Source of the DNA: Aquila chrysaetos chrysaetos
Lineage: Eukaryota > Chordata > Aves > Accipitriformes > Accipitridae
Reading direction: 5' to 3'
NCBI RefSeq assembly: GCF_900496995.4
Contig: NW_024470383.1
Span: forward strand, 186,001-250,000
DNA length: 64,000 nt
In this document: piece by piece, positions 32,730-43,884 of the stretch
Position numbering within the stretch: the first letter of the stretch is position 1
Layout of the letters: every line of letters starts with the position of its first letter
Made by a program: the position numbers and the translations under genes
The notes under the pieces: generated by a model
Told to the model about the DNA's origin: nothing
Databases searched by the model: none
What the model saw: only the letters and a program-made list of their open reading frames with translations

Positions 32730-34712
32730 GAGCACAAAAGCCAGATTCTTCAGACCGAGAGGAAGTGTTGAACAACTGCAACGATCTAGAGAAAGATTGC
32801 AAGTGGGGTAATGCTGGGGAAAAAACACAATGCTCTGGGTGAGGGCATGGGCTGGGAAGAGCGTCTCGCTCTGGTGGAGCACCAGTGGGATGGGCAGGGA
32901 GCTTTTGGGTGGGCGCAGATCAACCCAGGCACCTCTACGCTAAATTTCGTGATGCGGCCACCTCTAAGGGCTGAAAAGCCCTAAATCCATCTCCAGGTCC
33001 TCAAACACACATTGGTGCCTTTGAAGGACACACGTCCGCTCTCCCTGCCTTGCGGGCAGCCCCTTGAGCCTCTGCAAGCTCTCCCCACCCTCCCGAGCCC
33101 CAACAAGGTCCCTGTCCCAGCTGGGGCTCGGGATGGACTGAGGATCCAGCAGAAAAAAGCAAAGGATTAGGGAAAGGACCCAGCCCACACCCTCTCCTGC
33201 TCTTTCCTCCCCCAGGGTCCAACACCAAGAAGCCAGACCGGGAAAGATCCCGCTCGTCTCGGGTTTTCGTCCCTCTGTGCGTGGTGCTGGTGCTCCTCAT
33301 CTTCGTCCTGCTGGTGGCCTTGACTGGTGAGTCCCATCCAGGCATCCCGCATGGGGAGGATCCGGGCCAGGCACCCCTCTTTTGGGGAAGGGGGGATCAC
33401 AGGACTTTCCTAGCATCAAGGGATGCTCCCCAAGCAAAGCACCAAGCCCGCCTCATGCGGGACCCCCTTTTTTTACTCCTAAATTGTGGTCCAGGCATCC
33501 TGGCTCTTCAGTCGGTCACACCATTCCCTTTTCCAAGGGCATCATCCCCAATTTCCCCCCTGCAGCCTCCAGGAAAAAAACAATAAATCCCATTTTCCTG
33601 CTTTTTAGGGCTGCCCACATGTCTCTCAGCTTTCTCTTTTGCAGTTGTCCACTCAGGATCCCGTTTGCCTCAGCCCGACTTCTCCCACGTGTGCCCAGAT
33701 GCCTGGCTTGGTTTCCAAGGGAAATGCTATTATTTGTCTGAGGCTGAGAGCAATTGGACCACCAGTCAGGAAAGCTGCGAGGCCCTGGGAGCTTCACTGG
33801 CCCTCATAAACACGATGGACGAGCTGGTGAGAACTGTGCTTGAGCCCCTACACTAGCACCAGGGTGGGAAACATGAAAAAGAAACCCCAAACAGACACTC
33901 CCCCCACCCCACCACCAAAAAAGAAGAAAAAAAACCCAGACCAGAAACATGCTTGGCCCCAAATTGCACCCAATGCTGTAGCCGGGAGTGGATGTCTTGG
34001 GGAAAGCACCATCTCTGGGTGGGGTGATGGACACAGGTGGAAAAGAGAAGGTGGGGAAGACAAGACCAGCTAAAACATGATGTTTCTTTGCTTTAAAGAC
34101 CTTCATTAAACGCTATAAAGGCGAAGCTAACCATTGGTTTGGGCTGCGAAAGGAGAAGGATGACAGCTGGTGGTGGACCAACGGCACAGCCTTCAACAAC
34201 CGGTTGGTCCCTCTGTCCATGTTGGGTGCTCGGGGTTGGCAACTGGGGCAGGTTTGCCTCTTGGTGTGGTTGGAAATGGCCCCAGGGGGCTGCAGCATTG
34301 CTTCCCCCTCCTTGGACGGGATATCTTAGAGGGTCTGGGATGACCCATCCTGGGATGGGGACCTTCTCCTGCCACCGTGCCCAAGCAGCTCCTGGCTTTC
34401 CATGGGAGGTTTGGGATGGACCAAGGATGCTGCACACCGATCCCCTCTTAGATACCCTCAGCCAAATGCCACCCTTCTCTCCTAGAGAGGAAATCCCAGT
34501 TTTTCTTAATTTTGGGGGGTAGCTTTCTTAGTTTCCTCCTTTTCTCGCTCACCTGAGCGTGTCGGCATTGCAGGTTTGAGGTGCGGGGTGGTGGGCCCTG
34601 TGCATACCTGAAACGGGAGAGGATCAGCTCGTCCCTGTGCCACACCAAGGAGAACTGGCTGTGCAGCAGACCCGACAATTACATCCTCTGGAAGCAAAAA
34701 GCATATCCGTAA
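32730..34712 (+). CDS. B1: CLEC2-like type II lectin, exons 2-6 (first exon not found)
   Basis: Exons are 32730-32807 (tail), 33216-33326 (anchor), 33645-33826, 34099-34202 and 34574-34712 (TAA). Phases are 1, 1, 1, 0, 2 as in family A, so a short first exon ending in phase 1 is expected upstream. The tail (SSDREEVLNN...) has no tyrosine. The anchor is VFVPLCVVLVLLIFVLLVAL. The lectin part shows HVCPDAW, KCYYL, ESC, WFGL, WWWTNGT, FEVRGGGPCAYL and ENWLCSR, a complete set of six cysteines and a close fit to CLEC2 (CD69/LLT1/AICL/B-lec). The donor after exon 5 is GTTGGT, weaker than usual. AATAAA overlaps the stop codon (34711-34716), so the 3' UTR would be very short if that signal is used. 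Function as an NK-receptor ligand is inferred from family. Confidence 0.85.
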
Positions 34713-34716
34713 TAAA
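34711..34716 (+). promoter_or_regulatory. AATAAA overlapping the B1 stop codon
   Basis: The hexamer begins one base after the first base of TAA. The same arrangement is at 53432 in B2. Use of this signal is unproven. Confidence 0.4.
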
Positions 34717-35090
34717 AGATGCCATAAACAGGAGCTTCATCTCCATTCGCTTGCCAGCAGATGGTGAACCGAACACAGTTTCTTTTGGTAAATCCCAATA
34801 TCTGACTCTATCACCAACATTTATGAGTTCTTCTGCTAGGCTATTGTTGATCTCTCACTGCTGTAGGATCACTGCATCATAAAAAGCTCATTGATCTTTT
34901 CTGTGTGCTTTCAAAAGCCCTATTTTGTCTATAAGTTTCTGTGGGCCTCAGTTTGTGTCCTTTCATCATCTCCTTGTCCCTCCTTTGGCTGGGCACTCGA
35001 ACTCATGAGGCTAATGAGGTGTCACACGGGGTTTGTGCTTCCAGAACCTTCAGGAAAGGGGTCGGTGGCCTTGGGGGTCCTTTGGGGAGG
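34713..35090. other. B1 3' flank
   Basis: No gene. From about 34950 it contains a short family-X-like LTR piece (TCATCATCTCCTTGTCCC...) that runs into the CpG block. Confidence 0.5.
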
Positions 35091-35720
35091 AACTTCTCCT
35101 TCCCGAGCTCCGGTGGGGCGAAATTGCGCAACATGGAGTCCCGTGTCGGATGGGGCACACGGAGCCGTTTACGAAAAGAGGCGACACAGTGCTCTCTGCG
35201 ATTGGCTGGCTGCCCTGCCACTCCTGGACTCTGCGCGCTGATTGGTGACAGCAGAGGGCGGGCCGCGCCACTTCTTTAACGGGCGGGCCGCCTCCCGGTT
35301 CTCCTCAGAGCGTTGCGGGGCCTGTGATGGCGGCGGGAGCGGCCGGAGCCTTCCTCGGGCGGAGCTCGGGACCGGCCGGAGCGCAGGTGGGGATCGGGGT
35401 CGGTCCTGCCCGGGGTCGGTCCCTCGGTGCGGGGCGGAGGGGGTCCTGTGGGGCCGGGGGGGCTGTTCTCGCCTTGTCCGCCCGTCGGCTTCCCAGGAGG
35501 GTAAGGTCATGCCCAGTATAGAAACTGGGCAGAGTGGGGAGCACGGGGGATCGCCGCTCGGGGACTAACTGGGCGTCGATCGGCGGGTGGTGAGAAATTG
35601 CACTGTGTGTCACTTGTATATTCCAGTTCTTTTATTGTTCTTGTAAATTCCTTGTTGCCATTATTGTCATTATTATTTTCTTCTTTTCTGTTTGGTTAAA
35701 CTGTCCTTAACTCTTTCAGT
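35091..35720 (+). promoter_or_regulatory. CpG/LTR composite block, plus orientation
   Basis: Inverted CCAAT boxes (GCGATTGGCTG near 35200 and GCTGATTGGTGAC near 35240) precede the 60-base ORF 35327-35386, followed by donor GTGGGG. The CpG part is joined at about 35500 to the TATA-proximal and R/U5 half of a family-1 LTR. A GCGAAA motif lies at 35118. The block is upstream of A3 but its exon phase (0) does not match A exon 2 (phase 1). Confidence 0.6.
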
Positions 35721-35727
35721 CTCTCAC

Positions 35728-36410
35728 AGGTTGAGATAATGTCTCAAACGTTGTGGTGGGGCAAGTTCTGCCTAAGGATGAACTCTGCAGCGAGGCCGTG
35801 CCAGAGGATGCAGCAGCTCACCCTGCCTGGGCAGAGATCAAACGATCGTCATGTCTGCAGGGAAGGAGAAGTTTTTTCCCAAAGGACCCCCAAGCCCACC
35901 GACCCCTTTCCCGAAGGTTCTGGAAGCACAAACCCCGCATGACACCTCTTTAGCCTCATGAGTTCGAGTGCCCGGCCAAAGGAGGGACAAGGAGATGATA
36001 AAAGGACACAAACTGAAGCCCCACGGGCGCACCCACTGGAACTGGACATCTCAGCTGACTGGAGCAACGCTGGACCCAGGACCGGTGACATCTCTTTTCT
36101 TTTCCCCTCTCTCTCTGTCTCGCTTGCTCTTCCTCTCTCCTTTTCATAATCCCTACAGCTCATCCTTTTAGACACAAAACCCTTGACCCAGTCTGGGACT
36201 GGGAGTGGATCTAGCTGCCTCCGGGCTCCTCTCCCAGAAGGAGCCTAGAAAGCGAGGGGGTCTGCTCTGAACCTCCTGACTCACGGGGAGGGCTCTCCTT
36301 ATTCTCTGAGTCGATGTACGTGGTTAGAACGAGTTGCACGTTTACCGAGGGAGTTTCATGCCAGCTCTTGTTACCAGTAACCCCAGCACCTCATGTTCAC
36401 GCGTTACTAG
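35728..36410 (+). mobile_element. family-X-like LTR, partial
   Basis: Starts like family X internally (ATGTCTCAAACGTTGTGGTGG) and shares the GATAAAAGGACACAAACTG core and pyrimidine tract, then differs toward its end. It directly abuts the family-1 LTR remnant. Confidence 0.6.
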
Positions 36411-36932
36411 TTCAGCCGCCCTCTCTCTTCGATTGGCGGGCTGCCCGCCCTCTCCCCGCCTTGCGCATTATCAGCCGAAGAGCGCCGATGGCCACATGGA
36501 GGTGATTTTACGTCCGCACTCCATTTCACCTCAGAGCGTTGCGGGGGGTGTGATGGCGGCGGGAGCGGCCGGAGCCTTCCTTGGGCTGTAGCGCAGGTGG
36601 GGACGAGGGTCGGTTCTGCCTGGAGTCGGTCCCTCGCTGCAGGGCAGAGGGGGTCCTGCGGGGGCCAGGGGGGCTGTTCTCGCCTTGTCCGCCCGTCGGC
36701 TTCCCAGGAGGGGAGGCGGTGAGGGGCCCCAGCCCGCAGCCCGGAGGAAGCGATGGCTGGCTCGTCCTTAACCGTCCCCGCTCAGGGCTTCCTGGGCAGG
36801 CGGTCTGGCTGAAGAAGGGCTGGCAGAAGCCAAAAAATTCAAGGCTGGCTTGCGAAAACGAAGCAAATCCTGGTGTTTGAAGGCAGAAATCTTGTTTCCC
36901 TTCCTGCCATGCATGTATACCAGATGAAGGGG
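36411..36932 (+). promoter_or_regulatory. second CpG fragment, first-exon ORF disrupted
   Basis: The ORF at 36553 begins MAAGAAGAFLGL and then meets TAG; about 24 bases of the intact version are missing. The donor-like GCAG/GTGGGG remains. It is a degenerate copy, upstream of A3. Confidence 0.55.
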
Positions 36933-37140
36933 TGTCCTGGGTTCGGCTGGGATAGAGTTAATTTTCTCGCTGCTCAGGAACTAAGTGGGCATCGGTCGGC
37001 GGGTGGTGAGCAATTGCATTCTGCCTCACTTTTATATTCCAATCCTTTTATTAGTATTATTGTCATTTTAGTATTGCTAGTTGTATCATTCTTATTTTCT
37101 TCACTTCTGTCCTATTTAACTGTATTGTATTTACAATGCT
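36933..37140 (+). mobile_element. family-1 LTR fragment
   Basis: Internally deleted LTR from TGTCCTGGGTTCGGC to about TTGTATTTAC. This is the empty-site counterpart of the solo LTR at 12165-12681. Confidence 0.75.
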
Positions 37141-37820
37141 GGTATTAAACAGGAACACCAGCTGTGCATCTGATGTCAGGTTTGTACATGTAGTTTTACA
37201 TGGAAGTTCTTTGTTACAGGAGCTGCAGCTCTTGGTGACTTCAAGGGCTTGTTGGCAACAGCATCTGCAGGTTTTTCTATTTTGCTTATAGCGGGTTCTA
37301 GGTCAGGGGTTCTTTTGAGGGTTTTTTTGTAAATGTGAATGTTCTACAAATAGGTCCTGCAGGACCGCTTTTGCTTCCCTAAGTCAGATATGAATCTGTT
37401 CATGTGTTGCCATGGGCTTTGGGAAGAGGTGGCATCCATGGAAACGTCAAAACCCAAAAGAAATTAGAAAACCAGTTTGTAAGAACAACGTCGGAAAATA
37501 CGCTGTCGTGGGAGGTTTTGAGAAGCAATAACTCAGAGTGAACGCAGGCTGGGACATGGAAAAGGGAGAAAAGGTGCTTTGAGGAAAAAGTGCTGTGATG
37601 AGCAGCACTGAGGTTTTGGGGAGATTGTGAGCTTTTTGGCTTTTTATTGTAGTGACTGGAGGACCATCCTGGCAAAGCTGTGGGACAGAGAAGGACCTGG
37701 CAGGTCCCTGGTGCTGTGCTGCAGTCTTCAGGTGTTCTCGACCCTGCTCGCCTTGTTGCTGGTGGAGTTGAGGGACGTGCTTGTCCCTGGAGGGTCCTGC
37801 TGTCCGTTGGTGGCACCAGG

Positions 37821-40453
37821 ATGGCAGAAGCTCTTCAGGATGCAGGTACATCAGCACCATCCCCTTTCCTAGAAGCTTTAAGAGCAAATGGTGGGGAGAT
37901 GGAGGAGTGGTTCTGGCTTTGGGCTGGGGGACGTGGCTCAGATGGGTTTGAAGGGCCACCCAGCACCCTGGGGGCTGACCTGAGGGTCCTGGAGCGGAGA
38001 CTGGAGCTGAAAACACCTTGGAGTTGAAGAAGTGGGGCAGTAATTGAGACGACACCTGTCCAGGGCAAACAGAGCTGGCAGAAGCCAATAAAATGAAGGC
38101 TGGCTTGGAAAAACAAAGCAAATCCTGTTTTTTGAAGGCAGAAATCATGTTTCCCTTCCTGCCATGCATGTAAACCAGAAGAAAGGGTGTCCTGGTTTCA
38201 GCTGGGATAGAGTTAATTTTCTTCCTAGTAGCTGGTATGTTTGGGTTCAGGATGAGAAGAATGTTGATAACATACTGATGTTTTCTGTTGTTGCTGAGTA
38301 ATGTTTGCAGCAAGACAGGGATTTTTCAGCTTCTCCCGCCCTCCAGTAAGAAGGCTGGAGAGGCACAAGAAGTTGGGAGGGGACACAGGCGGGAGAGCTG
38401 AGCCAAAGTGGCCACAGGGGTATTCTACAGCATGTGATGTCCTGCCCAGTATAGAAACTGTGGGGAGATTGCCTGGGGAGATCACTGCTTGGGAACTAAC
38501 TGGGCATCGGTTGGTGGGTGGTGAGAAATTGCACTGTGCACCACTTGTATATTACTATTCTTTATTATTGTAGTTTCCTTATTGTTATTATTGTCACTGT
38601 TATTTTCTTCCTTTCTGGCCTATTTAACTGTTCTCATCTCAACCCATGAGTTTTACTTTTTATTTTACCGATTCTCTCCCCCATCCTGCTGAGTGGGGAG
38701 GAAATGAGTGAGCAGCTGCATGGTGCTTGTTTACCAGCTGGGGTTAAACCATGACAAGGGGGAATGCTGCTTTGACTGTCCTGGGAGAAAAGTATCCAGG
38801 GTCAGGCTTGTCCTACTGAAGAACTTCACAGCATTAGCAGTAACTGACTTCATTTGCACAGGCTTCTTGCTTTTGCACAGGTGAAGACTCGACTGCTACA
38901 ATGATGCCATCACAGCAGAGAGTGGAGGAAGGGACCGGTAAGCACCAGCCTTGTTTTGAGGATGTTGTTTCGGAGGTCGTGGCCGTGCTCTAGCATGATG
39001 TGGGCAGCTAAAAGGTAGTTAAAATAGCTGGGGTGAGGAGGATGCAAGAAAGGTAAAGCTGTTTGCAAGCTGCAGGAGGCACAGGGCAGCCCAAGCTGTG
39101 GGTCCTGGGGATGGTGCCTGTCTCTCCTGGTTGACGGGGTATGGAGAGGATGCAATGAGGTCAGGGAGCCCTAAAAATCCTTGGAGGCTGAGGAAAGCAC
39201 TGGGATGCACCCCCTGACCTGAGCCTGCACCCCACTGTGGCCCCCCACGTGCTTTGTGGCTGTATCTAAAGGAGGGGAATACAAGAGCTGCAGGGAGCTT
39301 GGGGTGCTCTTTGTGCCGTGGGTTTGCCGGCTGTGCCTCTTCCACGCAGTTTGTCCCCAGGTTTTAGCCTCAAGTGCATTAAAGACAAAAAGGTCCCCAT
39401 CGGGGTCACTGTGGTCATAGCAGCGTTGCTTCTCACCATAATCGCGCTGGCAGGTAAGTGTCTGGAGGTGGAGGTGCCCACCACCAAAGTCCTCTCCTCC
39501 CCTGGAGAAAACCCAGTGGTGTAAGTCACCAGGATGTGTTCTGCTTATTTCCAGCTAAGAAATGCCCGTCCTGTCTATCCTGTTCCTCTCCTGTGCTTCC
39601 CAGCTGCCTGGAAAATGGGATCAGGTACAGGGAGAAGTGCTTTTACTTTGTGGAGGACGAAACGGACTGGAACAGGAGTCAGATCTCTTGCCTTTCTCTC
39701 GGAGCCCATTTGGCCACCATCGACACCCAGGAGGAGCTGGTAAATGAGAAATCCCTGAGGCAGTGGTGTGTCAGTGGCTTTTGAGGAGCAGATTTGGGAT
39801 TGCCCTGGAGGGCGTAGCGTGAATGCTTGCTTTTTTCCTGCCTCTAGCACTTCCTCTTGCGCTATTGGAGTTCCTTGCATTACTGGATTGGTCTCCACAG
39901 GGAAGGCTCTGGACCTTGGAAATGGTCCAACGGGTCTCTCTTCAGCAACCGGTACGTCCCCTCTTCTTCTGGAGAACATAACCATGTCTTGGGCTGAGAT
40001 GGGTCAGGGATTGAATGCAAGAAGACACATATATATAGAGAGAGAGAGAGATAAAAAATAATTTTAATGAGGGCACCCCTGGATCAGCTCCCCTTGGGAC
40101 CAAGCAACTGAAAATATTCCCCCCTTTGGGGACTGGGAGGCAGTTTTTGTTCTGCATGGGGCAGGTTGTTTGCTGGGGAAGGGTGGTCCCTGCTCCTTGC
40201 AGCGCCGTTAGCCCGTATGGGAGATGCTCAGCCGCTGACCTGCAGCTGACAGCAACCCCTTGGCTTCCCTTTGAGTTTTCCTTCTGCTGTTTGGTGCAGG
40301 TTTGAGGTCCGGGGCAAGGGCCAATGTGCCTATATCGATGCTGACGGGATCAGCAGCGACTGGTGCTCCCAGATGAAATACTCTGTCTGCAGCCACCCAC
40401 AAAAGCACCCTAGCAGGATTCAGAAGGATTCAGAAATCCTGAATTTCACCTGA
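37821..40453 (+). CDS. A3: CLEC2-like type II lectin, intact
   Basis: Exons are 37821-37845, 38881-38937, 39361-39453, 39555-39739, 39848-39951 and 40300-40453; total 618 nt, 205 residues. It has start MAEALQDAG, a tyrosine-free tail, anchor VTVVIAALLLTIIALAG, then KCFYF, SQISC, WIGL, KWSNGS, FEVRGKGQCAY and KYSVCSH, with six cysteines. Residues in exon 4 (VLPSC, EDETDW) agree with A1, not with A2/A4 (VLLSC, EDEADW). Exon 5 has the private RYWSS where others have RYGSS. Intron 2 shows a deletion of the GTTGAAGGCACCCG segment. It is followed by a partly deleted family-X LTR and an orphan K exon on the other strand. Expected surface ligand for an NKR-P1-like receptor, by family. Confidence 0.88.
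38188..38756 (+). mobile_element. solo LTR (family 1) in A3 intron 1
   Basis: TGTCCTGGTTTCAGC...CCATGACA, shared with all A copies. Confidence 0.87.
40028..40052. repeat. short TA/GA repeat in A3 intron 5
   Basis: ACATATATATAGAGAGAGAG-type run at the place of the GT or AC run of A1 and A2. Confidence 0.8.
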
Positions 40454-40918
40454 AATTTCCCCGTCGGCAGAGAAGATCAACCACAAGCTGCTATTAACCC
40501 TACACAACATGGTAGTGAGTGTCCCAATGGTACAGTTTTGTTTTAATTTTAGCTTACAAAAGCAGAAACTCCTCATGACGATGACACAGAGCCGTGACCA
40601 AGGGATCCTTACTTTATTCTGACCACTAGAGTCTTTCCAGCTTTTGTGGACTTGGGAATATCCAAGAGGCTTGGAAAACTCTCTGCTTTGCTGGCAGGTG
40701 CCGTGCTGCAAAGCTCAGTCCTGCTGGTTTTGGTGTATTTGTTTTTTGGTGGATTTGGAGGAGCTGGAGGTGAGGGGCAGAAATGGAAAGTGGAGAAATG
40801 AAACAGAATTGCTTCGGAGTCCACCCTGGCCAATGCTTGGGAGAAGACCCCAGCCTCGACAAGGAGCCACCAAACCGCTGCTCTGGGATGTGTTTTGGTG
40901 TCCTGGCGAGATGCCCAG

Positions 40919-41460
40919 TGAACAGCTCACCGTGCATGGCAAAAGATCACGTCTGCAGGGAGGGGGGAGCTACACCCCAGATGACCCCCAAGCCCAAAAG
41001 CTCACAAACTGATCAGGACACCTAATTAGCTTGATGAGTTCGAGTGCCCGCCCAAAGGAGGGGCAAAGATGATAAAAGGGCACAAACTGAAGCCCCACAG
41101 GTGCAAGCCTGCCAGAACTGGACCTCTCGGCCGACTGAACCAACCTGGGATCCAGGACCGATGGTATCTTTCTCTCTTCCTTTTTCTCCTCCTGTCTCAT
41201 TCTCTCTTTTTCCTTTTCTCTCCTTATTCCCTGAATTGCTGTATATGGTTACCACGGGTTACACAGTTTACTGAGGTAGTTCCATGCCTATTCCTGTTGG
41301 GAGAAAGCACACCACCTGCTGTTAGGCCTCCCAAATTCAGTTTGCTTCTGTCATAAATAAAATGTTCAACTGATGGTTTGGTGTCGTTTCACCTTAATTT
41401 AGCCCGAGGGAATTCCAAGTTCAACACGACTCCCTGCTCTGTCCAGTCCGGGTCATGACA
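40919..41460 (+). mobile_element. family-X LTR with 5' deletion
   Basis: The right part through GGTCATGACA (41460) matches 22720, but about 240 bases covering the A-gene flank and the LTR start (compare 21930-22180) are gone; GATGCCCAGTG joins GAACAGCTCACC directly. Confidence 0.8.
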
Positions 41461-41475
41461 GTCGTTTCCTCTGGC

Positions 41476-41599
41476 TTAAATCTCGGTGGCCTCTTTCTGG
41501 CAAATCCAGCGGAACAAAGTGCTGCGGCTGTGGGAGTGCAGCTGATCCCTCCGGATCGCGGCACAAGCGTCTGCCTCCATGGGACCCTGCACCGGGAAC
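41476..41599 (-). pseudogene. orphan K-type last exon, unit 2
   Basis: Open, 124 nt, same phase and stop as at 22736-22859, including the Arg in place of the K1 cysteine. It lies about 2.3 kb downstream of D2 on the same strand. Confidence 0.75.
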
Positions 41600-42636
41600 C
41601 TCAAAAGCACCACGATGGCAATCAGCCTGGCGTCGTGCGCTTGGGCGCTGTGTTTCCAGTGACAGTATTTATTTCATGGGGGTGTTTTCCCCCCCAAAAC
41701 CTGAACCAGGTCAGCACGTGCGGGAGGGAACCGCTGCCCCCCTGGGGTCTCCTCCCTCGGCTGTGGGGGCTGCCGGAGGCTGGAGGGGGATGGCTGGAGC
41801 TCTCTGTTGGTGCCCGTCACACGGTGCTGGCTCTGCCCAATGCCTGGGCGAGTTCTGGGGCTCCCCTCGACTCCCGTCCCTCCCCAGTTCCCCTTGTTTT
41901 TCTGCGTACGGGGGCTTTCAGGGAGGGCCCCCCCCAAGTCCTGACCCCTGGAGAAGGTGCTGCCGCAGGAGCCCCAGGAGCAGCTGAGAGCAGCCGTGGG
42001 CGCTGGGGAGGAATCCGACCAGGACGGCGGGTGAACAAACCTGGCCGCAGCCCCTGTGAGGGCCGTGCTGGTGTGGTGGCTGTGTGGGAGGGCCGTTCCC
42101 AGTGCTCCCAGTCCGTCTGTCCTCCAGTGTCCCAGTTAGGGGTTCAGGTGGCAGCGGGGGTGGGAGAGGAGCGCTGCTGGGGCAGTCCCACCTCATAGTT
42201 GCATTGGCATGCTGAGCAGAGGCGCTTGCCTGTGCTTGGCAAAGGATGGCAGATGGGTAAGCCCTGGAGCAGATAAAATCATGCTCACTTAGGCTAATGA
42301 AATAGCTGCTAATTAGGAGGCAGGAGACTGGGGACCCAGGGCTTCCCAATGTGCCTGTGCCTCCCTGCACACAGGGCTTGTGCAGTCACAGCCGCTGGCT
42401 CGTCAGGGTGAAAGCTGGTTAATGACCTCCACAAAAACGTACATATTTATGTATTTTCTCCTCCACCGTTTTTTTCCCAGGGGGAAGAAGAGAGCTATTT
42501 TCCTATTTTTCTTTTGCAGTAGCTTGTGCTGCAGCTCCCTGTGCTCTAAACCCGCGGGGCGCAGCCCCGTACCCCAGTTCTCCTTCCTGCGGAGAGGAAG
42601 CCCCCGACCCCCACGGACCCCTGGCTCTTCCACACC

Positions 42637-43223
42637 ACGGAGGACGAGGACGGCTACATGGTCTTAGACTGACGGGGCAAGCGGGGTGCTGCGGGGAGCC
42701 CGGCTCCCCTCCCGGGTGCAGGTATTGGGGGTCGTGTCCGCTGGGGGTGTGTGTTCCCCGAATTTGTGGAGGGGAGAGGAAATACGGGTGATGCTGACCG
42801 GTGCGACTTGAGAAGGGGGAGAAGCGGGGTGACGCTGCCCGTCGGGTCCCCAGGAGCTGCTCAAGCTGGGAAATGGAGGCACGGGTTGGGAGAGGAGGGT
42901 CGGGGGGGCTTTTCTCGAGGCTGTAGCTCGTCAGACACCCTGGGCTGGTGCCATCCTGCCTCCACCGAGCTGGGCCTCTCAGCTGTGACCCCAAAAGAGG
43001 GAGCAGAGGGATTTGGGGGACGCCCCGCTCCTGCTGCTGGTCCCTTCCTGGGGTCGCACCTTTGTGCGGGGGAGTCTGCAGGGGCTTGGGGGTCTCGCGA
43101 GGGTGCTTTGCCCCAGGACACCCTGCTTTGGGCTCTCTGGGACTGGGGGGGTGACAGATGCTCTTGAGGCCTCCCGCTTTTTCCATTCCCCTTCCCCTGA
43201 CTGCAGGATCTGGGCTGCAAGAC
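42637..43223 (+). pseudogene. dead copy 2 of gene C (ACG start and internal stop)
   Basis: Exon 1 is 42637-42721. As in unit 1 the start is ACG, and in addition the CGA after EDEDGYMVLD is TGA (42670-42672). The second exon is again cut after 17 bases (43207-43223) by the LTR fragment. Two independent lesions show the copy is not maintained. Confidence 0.82.
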
Positions 43224-43228
43224 CAGAT

Positions 43229-43714
43229 AAAAAGTAAAATAAAAAGTAAAAGTCATGGATTGAGATAAGAACAGTAAAATAGGCCAGAAAGGAAGAAAAT
43301 AATGATAACAATAACAAAATGACAATAATGATAAAAGGACTGGAATAGATAATTGCTGCACAATGCAATTGCTCACCACCCACTGACCGATGCCCGCTTA
43401 GTTCCCAAGCAGCCATCTCCCCAGGCCAACACCCCCCAGTTTCTATACTGGGCATGACATCACATGCTATGGAATACCCCTTTGGCCAGTTTGGCTCAGC
43501 TGTCCCAGCTGTGTCCCCTCCCAAATTCTTGTGCCCCTCCAGCCTTCCTGCTGGCTGGGCAGGAGAAGCTGAAAAATCCCTGTCTTGCTCTAAACATTAC
43601 TCAGCAACAGCAGAAAACATCAGTGTGTTATCAACATTCTTCTCAGAATAAAACCAAATTATAATACTGTAGCACCTGCTAGAAAGACAATTAACTCTGC
43701 CCCAGCCAAACCCA
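43229..43714 (-). mobile_element. family-1 LTR fragment truncating the C remnant, unit 2
   Basis: Counterpart of 24490-24975, practically identical. Confidence 0.75.
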
Positions 43715-43884
43715 AGGTGTCTCCCCTTCCCGCAGGTTCATTGCCCCGAGAGCTGGCAGTGAGCTGTTGCTGAGACCAGGAGCAACCTGGACTTGCAACT
43801 AAGGGAAGGATTTCCTTATCCTACCCTGCGCTGGTGCAAGAGCTGAAGCTGCGAGTCCCCGGTGTGGAGAAGGTCCTTTCTCCA

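Larger units (their letters stand above)
22200..40940 (+). repeat. tandem segmental duplication, unit 1
   Basis: Matches the following 18.7 kb with offsets of 18,739 (around 25-27 kb) and 18,721-18,723 (around 32-36 kb). Contains the orphan K exon, C remnant, D1, CpG/LTR blocks, B1 and A3. In the D and B stretches I see only a handful of differences per few kb; around the A genes differences are clearly denser. Boundaries are set by where the A2 and A3 downstream flanks coincide and are approximate. Confidence 0.85.

Noticed and set aside
35327-40453. CpG-block ORF as an alternative first coding exon of A3
   Set aside because: It ends in phase 0, while A exon 2 needs phase 1; joining would shift the frame. 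Use as an untranslated leader remains possible.
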